Shown here: positions 34,432 to 42,944 of the stretch, piece after piece
Layout of the letters: every line of letters begins with the position of its first letter
Numbering within the stretch: position 1 is the first letter of the stretch
Source: Thiobacillus sp.
GTDB lineage: Bacteria; Pseudomonadota; Gammaproteobacteria; Burkholderiales; Thiobacillaceae
DNA length: 64,000 nt
Assembly: GCA_019459055.1 (NCBI GenBank)
Contig: JAIBEI010000025.1
Location: forward strand, 1-64,000
Reading direction: 5' to 3'
The notes under the pieces: model-generated
Databases searched by the model: none
What the model was told of the DNA's origin: nothing
What the model saw: only the letters and a program-made list of their open reading frames with translations
Made by a program: the position numbers and the translations under genes

Positions 34432-34818
34432 ATGAACAACACCGCAGACAGCAAGATGTACGACGGCGAAGTCCCGATCTACGAGGCGGTCAAATACCTG
34501 GCCCGGGACGAGCTCGACGCAACGGTGAGACGAAACGCCGCTGCCATGAACTTCGACCTCACGGACGAACACATGAACGTGATCCATTCCCTGGTCGAAC
34601 ACTACAAGCAGGACTGCGCGACGCGCGACTGCCTGGCGGCGCACGAGCATATGCGCTTCCTGGAAGAGGCCTACGCGTTCAAAGGCGGCAGCAAGTATCT
34701 CTATATGCTGTTTGACGCCGTGCCGGGCACCCGCGGCGTGCTGATGCCGATCCACGAGCTCGCCGGCCTGCCCGCCCTGCAGTTGGAGACGGACGAGGGC
34801 TTCGGCACGGCATTCTGA
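34432..34818 (+). CDS. DsrC/TusE-family protein lacking the terminal cysteines (RspA-like)
   Basis: 128 aa. The fold signature of DsrC/TusE is visible: FDLTDEHMNVIHSLVEHYKQD, GGSKYLYMLFDAVPGTRG and the AGLP near the C-terminus. DsrC has two and TusE one C-terminal cysteine for carrying sulfur; here the tail reads AGLPALQLETDEGFGTAF with none. That places it with the cysteine-free branch described as RspA, thought to be regulatory. A role in sensing or regulating sulfur metabolism is inferred. Ribosome site AAGGAATCAAC. Confidence 0.72.
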   Translation: MNNTADSKMYDGEVPIYEAVKYLARDELDATVRRNAAAMNFDLTDEHMNVIHSLVEHYKQDCATRDCLAAHEHMRFLEEAYAFKGGSKYLYMLFDAVPGTRGVLMPIHELAGLPALQLETDEGFGTAF

Positions 34819-34948
34819 GTGCGAAACCTGCGCATCGCGCCCGCACCCGAATCCCGGGTGCCAGGACGCCTTGATGGCCCGGGTCTGGCGGTTTAGGCCG
34901 CGGCGGGGTATACACCTTCCTCGCGATCGATCGCTGCGGGGATATAGG

Positions 34949-36121
34949 ATGGAACAGAGCAAGGACGTGCACGAAGGCGCAGCAGGCCATGCGGCCGTGA
35001 CGAATGACCCGGATCCATCCGCATCCCGGATCCGGACTGAAGCCCATAGCGTTCCGCTGATTCTGCTGACCGTGTTCGCGGTCATTTTCATTCTGGACTG
35101 GGCGCAGACGGTATTCATCCCCCTGGTGTTGGGTGTGGTCGTGAGCTATGCGCTTTCGCCGCTGGTCACCCAGCTGCACAAGTGGCACATCCCGCGTACG
35201 GTGGGCGCGGCGGCATTGTTGCTGCTGATTGTGGGCGGGGTCGGCTCCATGGCGTATTCGCTGCATGACGAGACCGTCAGCATGATTGAGACCTTGCCCG
35301 ATGCGGCCCAGAAGTTCCGCCGGACCCTGAGCACGCAACGGAGTGGGCCCACCGGGGCGATTGAAAACGTACAGAAGGCGGTGGATCAGATCGAGCATGC
35401 GGCGAGCGAGACGGCTGTAAAGCCAGCCGTGGTTCCGCGCGGGGTGACGCGGGTCCAAATCGAGCAACCCAAATTCAACCTCCGCAACTATCTGTGGAGC
35501 GGCACGATCGGGGCGCTGTCCTTTATCAGCCTGGCCGTGATGGTGCTGGCCCTGGCCTTTTTCCTGATGGCGTCGGGGGACGCGTTTCGCCGCAAACTGG
35601 TCAAGCTCTCCGGTCCGACCCTCAGCAAGAAAAAAATCACCGTGCAGATGTTGAATGAAATCACCAGCCAGATTCAACGGTATCTGCTGGTCCAGGTTTT
35701 TACCAGCGCGCTTGTCGGCATCGCAACCTGGCTCGCGTTCCTCTGGGTCGGCATGGAGCACGCCGCGGTGTGGGGCGTGGCGGCCGGCGTCCTCAACATC
35801 ATTCCCTACCTGGGCGCGATCATCATCACAATCGGCACGGCGCTGGTGGCGTTTCTGCAGTTCGGCAGCGTGGGTATGGCGCTGACGGTGGGTACGATTT
35901 CGCTGGTCATCAACAGCATCGAAGGCTATCTGCTGACCCCCTGGCTCAGCGGTCGCGCCAGCCGCATGAATGCGGTGGTGGTGTTTGCCGGCATTCTGTT
36001 CTGGGGATGGCTGTGGGGCGCGTGGGGGTTGTTGCTCGGCATGCCGATCATGATGGCCATCAAGTCGGTTTGCGACCGCGTCGAGGCGTTCAAGCCGGTC
36101 GGCGAATTCATGGGCGACTGA
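34949..36121 (+). CDS. AI-2E/PerM family membrane transporter
   Basis: 390 aa with the usual PerM arrangement. Two or three N-terminal membrane segments precede a soluble insert (about 120-185) and then five C-terminal segments that include GVLNIIPYLGAII and the conserved EGYLLTPWLSGRASRMN. Members export small molecules or sodium/protons, and some are annotated as AI-2 exporters without evidence. The ATG at 34949 is preferred over the ORF-track start, which lies in a different sequence context. Confidence 0.83.
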   Translation: MEQSKDVHEGAAGHAAVTNDPDPSASRIRTEAHSVPLILLTVFAVIFILDWAQTVFIPLVLGVVVSYALSPLVTQLHKWHIPRTVGAAALLLLIVGGVGSMAYSLHDETVSMIETLPDAAQKFRRTLSTQRSGPTGAIENVQKAVDQIEHAASETAVKPAVVPRGVTRVQIEQPKFNLRNYLWSGTIGALSFISLAVMVLALAFFLMASGDAFRRKLVKLSGPTLSKKKITVQMLNEITSQIQRYLLVQVFTSALVGIATWLAFLWVGMEHAAVWGVAAGVLNIIPYLGAIIITIGTALVAFLQFGSVGMALTVGTISLVINSIEGYLLTPWLSGRASRMNAVVVFAGILFWGWLWGAWGLLLGMPIMMAIKSVCDRVEAFKPVGEFMGD

Positions 36122-36262
36122 TCCCAATCCAGGGTTGCCGCGGCCGCAGAATTTTCAGCGCTGTGGCGCCGCCGCTGCCGGCTCCACGCCTCTCCGATGC
36201 GGCCGCTGAGAGCGGGACGCAACGGCGTTCGCGTGGCCTGCGGCGGTGTTGGGCGCGAACGC

Positions 36263-36745
36263 TCAGGCGGCAATCTGTTCGAATTCTGCCATCAGTTCTT
36301 CCTTGCGCGATTGAAGCGAGTCCCGCATCTTCACCAGGTCGACCTTGCTGGCGCGCGCCTTCGGAAACATCTCGTTGCGTTCTTCCTTGACGTGATGGTC
36401 GATGTACTCGCCCAGCACCAGCACCTTGGCGTCGAACAGCGGATCGCCGGGCTGCATGGCCTGAATCTGGGCAATGAGGTCCTTGGCTGTCGTGTGCTCG
36501 ACTTCAGCCTCGTTCATCATGAGGTCATCCTTGATTGGCTTGCGGATCGCCGGGTAGAAGATTTCTTCCTCAATCTGGGCATGCACGGTCAATTCCAGAC
36601 AGATTTTTTCAGCCAGCTGGCGTTTCTTTTCCCGGGCGCTGCCGCGCGCTTCGGTCAACGCCTCGAATTCCGTGAACATTTTCTTGACTGCCTTGTGGTC
36701 GGCATCGAGCAGATCGCACGCATCTTTCTGTCTTGCTGTGGGCAT
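36263..36745 (-). CDS. Hemerythrin HHE-domain protein
   Basis: About 160 aa, four-helix hemerythrin-like. Di-iron ligand candidates are in DADHKAVKK, TVHAQIEEEIFYPA, VEHTTAKDL and YIDHHVKEERNEMFP. These proteins bind O2 or NO-type ligands or act in iron/redox stress. A GAAAGGA ribosome site is six nt before the ATG at 36745; an alternative ATG at 36751 overlaps it. Confidence 0.88.
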   Translation of the reverse strand: MPTARQKDACDLLDADHKAVKKMFTEFEALTEARGSAREKKRQLAEKICLELTVHAQIEEEIFYPAIRKPIKDDLMMNEAEVEHTTAKDLIAQIQAMQPGDPLFDAKVLVLGEYIDHHVKEERNEMFPKARASKVDLVKMRDSLQSRKEELMAEFEQIAA

Positions 36746-36787
36746 GATCATTCCTTTCAAAATATCGCGTTTATACGTTTCAGGGTC

Positions 36788-36810
36788 GACAACCCCGCAT
36801 CCGGGTTGTC
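36788..36810. other. Inverted repeat
   Basis: GACAACCC-N7-GGGTTGTC, a perfect 8-bp hairpin about 70 nt downstream of the small membrane gene and upstream of the hemerythrin gene. It has no T-run, so it may be a processing or partial termination structure. Confidence 0.5.
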
Positions 36811-36878
36811 TTGCTATTTGACGGCCGCTCGCCCCCTGCTTCAAGAGCGTTTGGTCGCGACTTGCTGTCAGACAATGC

Positions 36879-37067
36879 CTACCGTCTGGCGCTGCAAGCA
36901 CGGCTGCACGTCCACGCGCAGCTGCGCCGCACCAGCCATGCCCCGGCCAGTACTGCAATGGACACGCTTGCAAGCGGATGCTGGCGCACGAACTGTCGCA
37001 CTCGCGGGGCAGCCGCGTGCACACCCTCGACGAGGTCCGTGTCCGCGCGGGCGTTCTTCTGGCGCAT
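36879..37067 (-). CDS. Small single-span membrane protein
   Basis: 62 aa, one hydrophobic stretch (HPLASVSIAVLAGAWLVRR) preceded by a charged helix, resembling the C-terminal anchor of DUF883/YqjD proteins. Its ATG starts two bases after the stop of the DUF883 gene, which suggests translational coupling. Short, so moderately uncertain. Confidence 0.5.
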   Translation of the reverse strand: MRQKNARADTDLVEGVHAAAPRVRQFVRQHPLASVSIAVLAGAWLVRRSCAWTCSRACSARR

Positions 37068-37069
37068 GG

Positions 37070-37363
37070 TTACTGATGGCGGTGTTGCTTGCTGAGCAGC
37101 CCCGCCAGCAGCGCGATCGTCGCGCCGGTTGCTGCCGCCATCAGCAAGGATTTCAACGGCTGCGCCTGCACATACTGGGCGGCCTGGTCGGTCGTGTGGG
37201 CGATGGACTCGCGTGCCCGCGCCGCACTGCTCCGCACGGCTTCACTGCCTCGGATCGCGAGTTCCTCGACGTCTGAATGCGCCTCCTCGACCGAACGGTG
37301 CGCGCGTTCGCTCGCTGCCATTTCTCCGGCACTTTTGGGTTCTGCGTTGGGAAAGGTTTCCAT
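37070..37363 (-). CDS. DUF883 (YqjD/ElaB-like) membrane protein
   Basis: 97 aa. A long charged N-terminal helix (SERAHRSVEEAHSDVEELAIRGSEAV) is followed by QPLKSLLMAAATGATIALLAGLLSK, the C-terminal anchor typical of the family. Related E. coli proteins bind ribosomes at the inner membrane in stationary phase. Start ATG at 37363 with GGAGA upstream. Confidence 0.83.
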   Translation of the reverse strand: METFPNAEPKSAGEMAASERAHRSVEEAHSDVEELAIRGSEAVRSSAARARESIAHTTDQAAQYVQAQPLKSLLMAAATGATIALLAGLLSKQHRHQ

Positions 37364-37658
37364 TGGATTCTCCGTCTCTGGGTCTGAAAAATTGAGCCAG
37401 CAGCGCGCTGCCAACCCGAACCCAAGCTTACGAAGCGCGTCGGGCGGGCTGTAGGAGACAAGGTCGCGTGCGCATGTCCGTCAACGCGCTGGCCCGATGT
37501 AGGCGGCCGCTGACAATCCGATGGGATGAGGCGAGCATCGGACAGAGCCTACATGCTCCGGCACTGTTCGCCGAGGCGAATCGCGGCGCAGTCCGACAGC
37601 GATGCCCGAGCGACTGCGCCATGATGCTTGGGCGACTTCACTGCAAGGAGATAACGTC

Positions 37659-37832
37659 ATGCTTAAATGGGCGCTGATTTTTTTCATCATCTCGCTGGTG
37701 GCCGGTGTGTTCGGGTTCACCGGGATTGCATCGGGTGCGGCCGCCGTGGCCAAGATCCTGTTCTACATCGCAATCGCCCTGTTCCTGCTGTTCCTGGTGC
37801 TGGGTTTGATCGCACTGAACGCCGTCAAGTAG
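37659..37832 (+). CDS. DUF1328-family membrane peptide (copy 1)
   Basis: 57 aa, two hydrophobic segments: [51 protein letters not shown]. The pattern [19 protein letters not shown] defines the YtjA-like DUF1328 family. Excellent AAGGAGATAACGTC ribosome site. Function unknown; frequently stress induced. Paralogue 158 nt downstream. Confidence 0.88.
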   Translation: MLKWALIFFIISLVAGVFGFTGIASGAAAVAKILFYIAIALFLLFLVLGLIALNAVK

Positions 37833-37989
37833 CCCACAATGTTTTCGGGATTGCTGTAGGTGTAGTCTGACAGCAACTTCGTCGATCGCTGATAGTTCGT
37901 GCGCGTCACGCGTTTAGGCTGACAGGACAGCTTCGCAAGCTGCACAACACGATTGTTTGCCCGCTTGCGGAGAAACCAAGGAGAACTCC

Positions 37990-38154
37990 ATGTTGTATTA
38001 CGCCCTGGTATTTTTCGTCATTGCCATCATCGCTGCGGTGTTCGGATTTTCCGGGCTGGCAGCGGGCGCTGCCGGCATCGCCAAGATTCTTTTTGTCGTG
38101 TTTCTGGTGATTGCGATTGCCGCATTCGTGGTCAACTTGCTGCGCGGGCGCTAG
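37990..38154 (+). CDS. DUF1328-family membrane peptide (copy 2)
   Basis: 54 aa, closely similar to the preceding gene: [46 protein letters not shown] ending in the positive NLLRGR. The ATG at 37990 follows AAGGAGAACTCC. The pair looks like a local duplication. Confidence 0.87.
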   Translation: MLYYALVFFVIAIIAAVFGFSGLAAGAAGIAKILFVVFLVIAIAAFVVNLLRGR

Positions 38155-38208
38155 ACCGGTGGGTGCTAAAATCGACACGAACACATTCAACTCAAGCTGG
38201 AGGCATGC

Positions 38209-38844
38209 ATGATTCAGGTTGCCATCGTGGACGATCATCAGATTGTCCGAACCGGCTTTCGCGAACTGCTGAGCGAGGACGCCTCGATCAATATCGCGTT
38301 CGAAGCAGCCACCGGCGACGAGGCGCTCGAAAAGTTGCGCGCCACGCAATGCGGGGTCCTGTTGCTCGACATTTCCTTGCCCGGCAAGAGCGGTGTCGAC
38401 GTGTTGCGCGCGGTGCGTCAGCGTTATCCCGAAATCAATGTGCTGATCCTGAGCGGGTTTCCTGAGGAAAGCTATGCACTCGCCATGATGAGGAACGGTG
38501 CGAACGGCTATCTGTGCAAGGATTGCGAGGGCGAGGAACTGCTGCGCGCGATCCACATGGTGTCTGCCGGACGCCGTTATGTATCGCCGCGCACAGCCGA
38601 ACTGCTTGCCGATGAAATGAGCGGCGAACGCAGCGGTGTGTTGCACGAGACCCTGTCGGATCGCGAGCTTCAGGTGTTCCTGCGGTTGGCGCGCGGCGAG
38701 TCGGTCTCCGCCATTGCCGGACAGTTGCATCTGAGCGTCAAGACCATCAGCACATACCGCTCGCGAGTGACCGAGAAGCTCAATGTTTCCAGCAATGCCG
38801 AACTCGCCACGTATGCCTTACGACACGGACTCATCAATGACTAA
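38209..38844 (+). CDS. NarL/LuxR-type response regulator
   Basis: 211 aa. Receiver domain about 1-120 with acidic pocket VDDH and phospho-acceptor D54 (LLLDISLPGKSG) and Lys in YLCKD. C-terminal LuxR helix-turn-helix about 145-205 (LSDRELQVFLRLARGESVSAIAGQLHLSVKTISTYRSRVTEKL). Probable partner of the convergent histidine kinase at 39-40.7 kb, which belongs to the matching NarX/DegS class. Targets may include the neighbouring stress genes; inferred from location. Confidence 0.92.
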   Translation: MIQVAIVDDHQIVRTGFRELLSEDASINIAFEAATGDEALEKLRATQCGVLLLDISLPGKSGVDVLRAVRQRYPEINVLILSGFPEESYALAMMRNGANGYLCKDCEGEELLRAIHMVSAGRRYVSPRTAELLADEMSGERSGVLHETLSDRELQVFLRLARGESVSAIAGQLHLSVKTISTYRSRVTEKLNVSSNAELATYALRHGLIND

Positions 38845-38877
38845 TTTCGCTGCGCCACCACTTGCAGCCCATCCGCC

Positions 38878-39264
38878 ATGCTGAAAGTTTTTCTCATCGA
38901 AGACTCGGAACTGCTGCAGGAACTGCTCTGTGACATGTTGAGCGAGATCGAGGGGATCGACTTCTGCGGTTGCGCCGACGGCGAAGTCGAGGCGCTGCGC
39001 CGGCTGGCGGAAACCCCCGTCGATCTGGTGATCATCGATATCCAGCTCAAACAGGGCAGCGGAATTGGGGTGCTGGATGCGCTGCAGACGGATTCTGACC
39101 GCTACGGGAATCCTCGCAAGGTTGTGCTGACCAACTACGCGCACGCCACCATGCGCGAGCGCTGCGAACACTTCGGGATGGATGCCTTTTTCGACAAGTC
39201 CCTGCACATCAACCAGTTGATCGATTACGTGGTTGATGCGGCGCACACCAAATCCCTGTCCTGA
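38878..39264 (+). CDS. Single-domain response regulator
   Basis: 128 aa, receiver domain only, with IEDSELL, phospho-acceptor D54 in VIIDIQLKQGSG, Thr/Asn switch in VVLTNYAH and Lys in FFDKSLH. No output domain. It may act as a phosphate sink or protein-protein switch in the same two-component set. It starts 33 nt after the NarL-type gene. Confidence 0.88.
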   Translation: MLKVFLIEDSELLQELLCDMLSEIEGIDFCGCADGEVEALRRLAETPVDLVIIDIQLKQGSGIGVLDALQTDSDRYGNPRKVVLTNYAHATMRERCEHFGMDAFFDKSLHINQLIDYVVDAAHTKSLS

Positions 39265-39267
39265 TCC

Positions 39268-40737
39268 TTATCCGGGCCGGTCGTCGGCGCGATTCAGGCC
39301 GGCAGCACCACCCGAATCCTGACGCCTGCGTCCGCTGCGGAGTTGATTCCGAGTTTCCCCTCGTGCATCGGCGGGCAGCACCACCCGGATCTTGACGCCT
39401 GCGTCCGGCGCGGTGTTGATATCGAGTTCCCCCCCGTGCGTGAAGACCCGATGCTTGATTCCGGCCAGTCCATGACGCGCCAGCTTGGGCGAGTCGAGGT
39501 CGAAACCGACACCGTCGTCCTCGATCGAGAGTTCGATGCCGGTCGAGGTGACGTGGAGCGCCACGCTGACATGGTGGGCCCGGGCATACTTGCGGATGTT
39601 GGTGAAGGCTTCCTGAACGATACGGAACAGGCTGAGCGAGACCGCTTCTGACAGTTCCGGTTCGGCCTCGGGGAGGTCGGCCTTCACCTCGATCTCCTCG
39701 CCTTTCCGGAATTCATCGATCAGCGCCCTTAGCGCATCGATCAGTCCCAGGTCATACAGCAGCGCCGGTCGCAGGTCGTTGGTGATGCGGCGTTTGAGGG
39801 TGATTCCGCCGGTCAGGCTCTGGCGCAGGCGCGCCAAGCGTTGCGCAATGAGCGTTCGCGACTCGGGCGGCAGCTTGCGTTCGATCCAGTCGGCGTCGAG
39901 CTTGGCGGCGGTGAGCAGGGCGCCGAGTTCGTCGTGCATCTCGCGTGCCAGATGCAGCTTCTCCGTTTCCCGCACCTCGGTCAGGTAGGTCGCAAGATTG
40001 GTCAGCTCTTCGGTGCGATGGCGAACTTCACGCTCGAGCCGTTCGTTTTCCGCCTCCAGCATGTGAGTGATTTTTTCGCGCAGCTCCTGCTGCTTCTGTT
40101 TCTGGGAGATGGCCATCATCAGCAGGATGAGCGAAGCGATGGACAGCAGTACGGTGCTGATGCGGGCGTTCTCGAAGCCATTCACCGACTGACTGACGTT
40201 CTTCAGGTTTCCCGTGAGCAGTTCGGCCTTCATCGAGGTGTGCTGCATTTTGTAGGCGTCCATTGCGATGGAACCCCCGTCAAACCAGCCTTTGTCCAGC
40301 GCCACGCCGCGTTCAATCAGGCGGTTGCCGAGTTCCATGTGGGCGACCAGGGCCTGTGCTTTCTTGATGAGTTCGATCGTATTGGGGTGCTGCTCGATCT
40401 GGTGATTCTGCTTGATCACCAGGATGGTGTCCTGGATTTTTTTGGTGCTCGCCTGAAACGACGCGCGATACGCCGGGTCCTCGGTCAGCGCATATCCGCG
40501 GCTGGCAGACTGGGCGTCAAGCAACAGCAGATTCAAACGATCCAGATGGCCGGCACGAAGGTTCGAAATCCCGAATTGCTTCATGGCATCGAGTCCGGCC
40601 GAGGCTTGCATGTAGCTTGCCACCAGCATGCCGATCAGGAGCGCCATGCCGACGGCCAGGTAAAGATGGGTGCTGGGGCGCAATCCATCTTGCCGTTGGG
40701 ACGATGCGCGGCTCGGGGCAGGGAGCGGGTTCGGCAT
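39268..40737 (-). CDS. CHASE3 sensor histidine kinase (HisKA_3 type)
   Basis: 489 aa. A first membrane segment near 27-47, a CHASE3-like periplasmic region to about 190 (LLDAQSASRGYALTEDPAYRASF), a second segment near 195-212, a coiled coil, then the HisKA_3 box HLAREMHDELGALLTAAKLD and an ATPase domain with EAFTNIRKYA and IEDDGVGFD. The domain should end at DAGVKIRVVLPA; instead it continues 33 residues because a 73-bp duplication shifted the frame. Convergent with its likely regulator genes. Confidence 0.9.
   Translation of the reverse strand: MPNPLPAPSRASSQRQDGLRPSTHLYLAVGMALLIGMLVASYMQASAGLDAMKQFGISNLRAGHLDRLNLLLLDAQSASRGYALTEDPAYRASFQASTKKIQDTILVIKQNHQIEQHPNTIELIKKAQALVAHMELGNRLIERGVALDKGWFDGGSIAMDAYKMQHTSMKAELLTGNLKNVSQSVNGFENARISTVLLSIASLILLMMAISQKQKQQELREKITHMLEAENERLEREVRHRTEELTNLATYLTEVRETEKLHLAREMHDELGALLTAAKLDADWIERKLPPESRTLIAQRLARLRQSLTGGITLKRRITNDLRPALLYDLGLIDALRALIDEFRKGEEIEVKADLPEAEPELSEAVSLSLFRIVQEAFTNIRKYARAHHVSVALHVTSTGIELSIEDDGVGFDLDSPKLARHGLAGIKHRVFTHGGELDINTAPDAGVKIRVVLPADARGETRNQLRSGRRRQDSGGAAGLNRADDRPG
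39301..39440. repeat. 73-bp tandem duplication at the kinase 3-prime end
   Basis: GGCAGCACCACCCGAATCCT at 39301 recurs as GGCAGCACCACCCGGATCTT at 39374, and similarity continues for about 65 nt. The offset of 73 is not a multiple of three. The second copy on the coding strand, in a different frame, still reads GKLGINSAADAGVRIRVVLPA and then stops. Confidence 0.8.
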
Positions 40738-40917
40738 GATTGGGTTCGTTGCGAGCGGCGCGGGAACGGATTTATTGCAGGAATCATCCGACAGGTCAAT
40801 CCGTTGTCCGCTTACAGAGGATGTCGGCCTCGTATCCTACGATAGATTGCAGGCGATGTCCGATGACAGTGGGATTGTTGCCAATCAGCTATCTATTATC
40901 TATTTCAGGAGATCACC

Positions 40918-41061
40918 ATGAAAACGCTTCTTGCACTTTTAATGTCCTCCGCGTTTGTCATCCTGGCAGGATGCAACACGGTGGCGGGCGCAGGCAAGGA
41001 TCTCGAACGCGGCGGTGAGAAAGTCCAGGATACGGCCAAGGACGTCCAGCAAAAGATGTAA
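40918..41061 (+). CDS. Entericidin-like small lipoprotein
   Basis: 47 aa, too short for the ORF track: MKTLLALLMSSAFVILAGC then NTVAGAGKDLERGGEKVQDTAKDVQQKM. The lipobox LAGC and the TVAGAGKDLERGGEKV core match the entericidin EcnA/B family. AGGAG precedes the ATG. These are stress-linked small lipoproteins, in the E. coli case a toxin/antidote pair; only one copy is seen here. Confidence 0.88.
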   Translation: MKTLLALLMSSAFVILAGCNTVAGAGKDLERGGEKVQDTAKDVQQKM

Positions 41062-41156
41062 GCCTCTGTCCCCCTTTGAACACGCGGACGTTCCTCTTCA
41101 GTTCCGCGTAGCTGTGTTACTGGGCGCAGCAAACGCCGCACCTGGTATTTCCGCTG

Positions 41157-42422
41157 CTAACGGCTGGACGCGAGGCCGGGCCAGGCTTTCGGCAGCAGCA
41201 CCCACATGCGGCCGCGCTGCTTCATGCGGCCGGCGAGCTCGCCGGCCTTGTCGCCAAAGCCCCAGAAGAAATCGGCGCGCACGCCACCGCGAATGGCGCT
41301 GCCGGTGTCCTGCGCCATCACCAGCCGGTTCAGCGGCAGCGCCGAATTGGGCTGGGTGGTGGCGAGGAAGACGGGCGCGCCGAGCGGAATGAAGCGCGGG
41401 TCGACGGCGATCGAGCGGCCCCCGGTCAGCGGCACGCCGAGCGCGCCCAACGGGCCGGGCAGGTTGTCGGGCAGCTCGCGGAAGAAGACGAAGCTGGGGT
41501 TGCTGGCGAGCAGATCCGGCAGCTTGTCGGGGTTCTTCGCGCCCCAGTTCTTGATCCCCTGCATCGAGGCCTGTTCGAGTTTCAGCTCGCCGCGCTCGAC
41601 CAGCAGCTTGCCGATCGACTGGTAAGGATGGCCGTTCTGGTCCGCGTAGCCGACCCGCATATGCGAGCCGTCCGGCAGCTCGATGCGCCCCGAGCCCTGG
41701 ATCTGCAGGAAGAAGAGGTCGACCGGGTCTTCGGCCCAGGCGATGGGCTTGCCCTTGAAGCCGTCGCCCGCTGTCCCGATTTCCTTGCGGGTGGGGTAGG
41801 GCACCAGCTTGTTCCCGACCAGCCGCCCGCGCAGGCGCAGGTTTTTCAGCTCGGGGTAGACGCTCGCCAACTCCACCGAGACGAGGTCGTCTGGGGCGGC
41901 GTAGAGCGGAAAGCGCGCCCGCTCGGTGCGCACGCGGTCGCCTTTCAGCAGGGGCTCGTAATAACCGGTCACCATGCCTTCGGTGCTGCCGTCGTCCTGC
42001 GTAGCCTGGTAGGGCCGGAAGCGCCGCTCGAAAAAGGCGCGCGTCGCCGCGTCGTCGGGCATCCCCATCGCCGCCGCTTCGCTGCAGACCGCCTGCCACG
42101 CGGTGCGTCTGGCCAGCGTGGAACAGCTGTGCAGGAAAGCGCTCCAGGTTTCGCTGACGCTGTCGTCCTGCCAGAAGGCCACTGCCGCCCAGTCCACCGG
42201 TTTGAGCGTGGGATAGGCCACCGCCGGCGTGGGAATGAGCGCCGGCGGCGCGGCGGTCGGCTCGGGCGCCGGTTGCGGCAGCGGCGCAGGCATTGGTGCG
42301 GGTGTTGGGGTGGGCGTTGGCGTCGGGGTGGGGAGGGCCGCTGGCGGTTCCGCGGGCGGGCGCACCGCGCAGGCTGACAACAACAGGACGAACAGCCACG
42401 GGCTTGCGCGTAACAGCATCAC
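41157..42422 (-). CDS. mltA: Membrane-bound lytic murein transglycosylase A
   Basis: 421 aa. A lipoprotein signal with lipobox LLSAC is followed by a Pro-rich spacer (about 25-60) of TPTPTPTP repeats. The MltA barrel comes next (GMVTGYYEPLLKGDR) with the 3D domain at the end (GGRSIAVDPRFIPLGAPVFL, VMAQDTGSAIRGGVRADFFWG), which carries the catalytic Asp. It cleaves peptidoglycan to 1,6-anhydro products at the outer membrane. Confidence 0.94.
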   Translation of the reverse strand: MMLLRASPWLFVLLLSACAVRPPAEPPAALPTPTPTPTPTPAPMPAPLPQPAPEPTAAPPALIPTPAVAYPTLKPVDWAAVAFWQDDSVSETWSAFLHSCSTLARRTAWQAVCSEAAAMGMPDDAATRAFFERRFRPYQATQDDGSTEGMVTGYYEPLLKGDRVRTERARFPLYAAPDDLVSVELASVYPELKNLRLRGRLVGNKLVPYPTRKEIGTAGDGFKGKPIAWAEDPVDLFFLQIQGSGRIELPDGSHMRVGYADQNGHPYQSIGKLLVERGELKLEQASMQGIKNWGAKNPDKLPDLLASNPSFVFFRELPDNLPGPLGALGVPLTGGRSIAVDPRFIPLGAPVFLATTQPNSALPLNRLVMAQDTGSAIRGGVRADFFWGFGDKAGELAGRMKQRGRMWVLLPKAWPGLASSR

Positions 42423-42447
42423 GGGTTAGGGGTTAGAGGTCGAGGGG
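42423..42447. repeat. Single heptamer arm H4
   Basis: GGGTTAGGGGTTAGAGGTCGAGGGG lies between mltA and apaG. It is a TTA-containing variant of the heptamer, without a visible complementary arm. Confidence 0.6.
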
Positions 42448-42465
42448 CTGCGCCATCGCCCCGGA

Positions 42466-42849
42466 TCAATGCAGAACTCTGGGCATCGACAGCGTGAACT
42501 GGGGGATCTCGGCATCGAACTTGTTGCCGTCTTCCGCCACCATCTGATAGGTGCCGCGCATGGTTCCGACCGGGGTGGCCAGCGCGGTGCCGCTGGTGTA
42601 TTCGAAGTGCTCGCCCGGCCGCAGCAGGGGCTGTTCGCCGACCACGCCGAGGCCCTTGACTTCCTGGATGACGTCCTCGGCGTCGGTGATGATCCAGTGG
42701 CGCGAAATCAGCTGCGCAGCCACGGTGCCGCTGTTGGTGATGGTGATGGTGTAGGTGAACACGTAACGGTCCGCCGAGGGATCGCTCTGCTCGGCCAGAT
42801 AGGTCGTGTCGACATTGATGCTGATCTGATATTTCTTGCCTTCGGCCAC
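42466..42849 (-). CDS. apaG: ApaG domain protein
   Basis: 127 aa, the usual ApaG length. An immunoglobulin-like fold with YVFTYTITITNSGTVAAQLISRHWIITDAEDVIQEVKGLGVVGEQPLLRPGEHFEYTSGTALATPVGTMRGTY is diagnostic. Linked to Co2+/Mg2+ resistance and Ap4A metabolism in enterics; exact activity unsettled. Divergent from rpe. Confidence 0.95.
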   Translation of the reverse strand: MAEGKKYQISINVDTTYLAEQSDPSADRYVFTYTITITNSGTVAAQLISRHWIITDAEDVIQEVKGLGVVGEQPLLRPGEHFEYTSGTALATPVGTMRGTYQMVAEDGNKFDAEIPQFTLSMPRVLH

Positions 42850-42944
42850 GGTTTTGCTCGACGGGTTGGGATGCTTGAAGTGTAACGCAATGCCACGGCG
42901 GACTGCTAAAATGCCTGGGTTTCCAAAATTTCCCGGAGCTTCCC

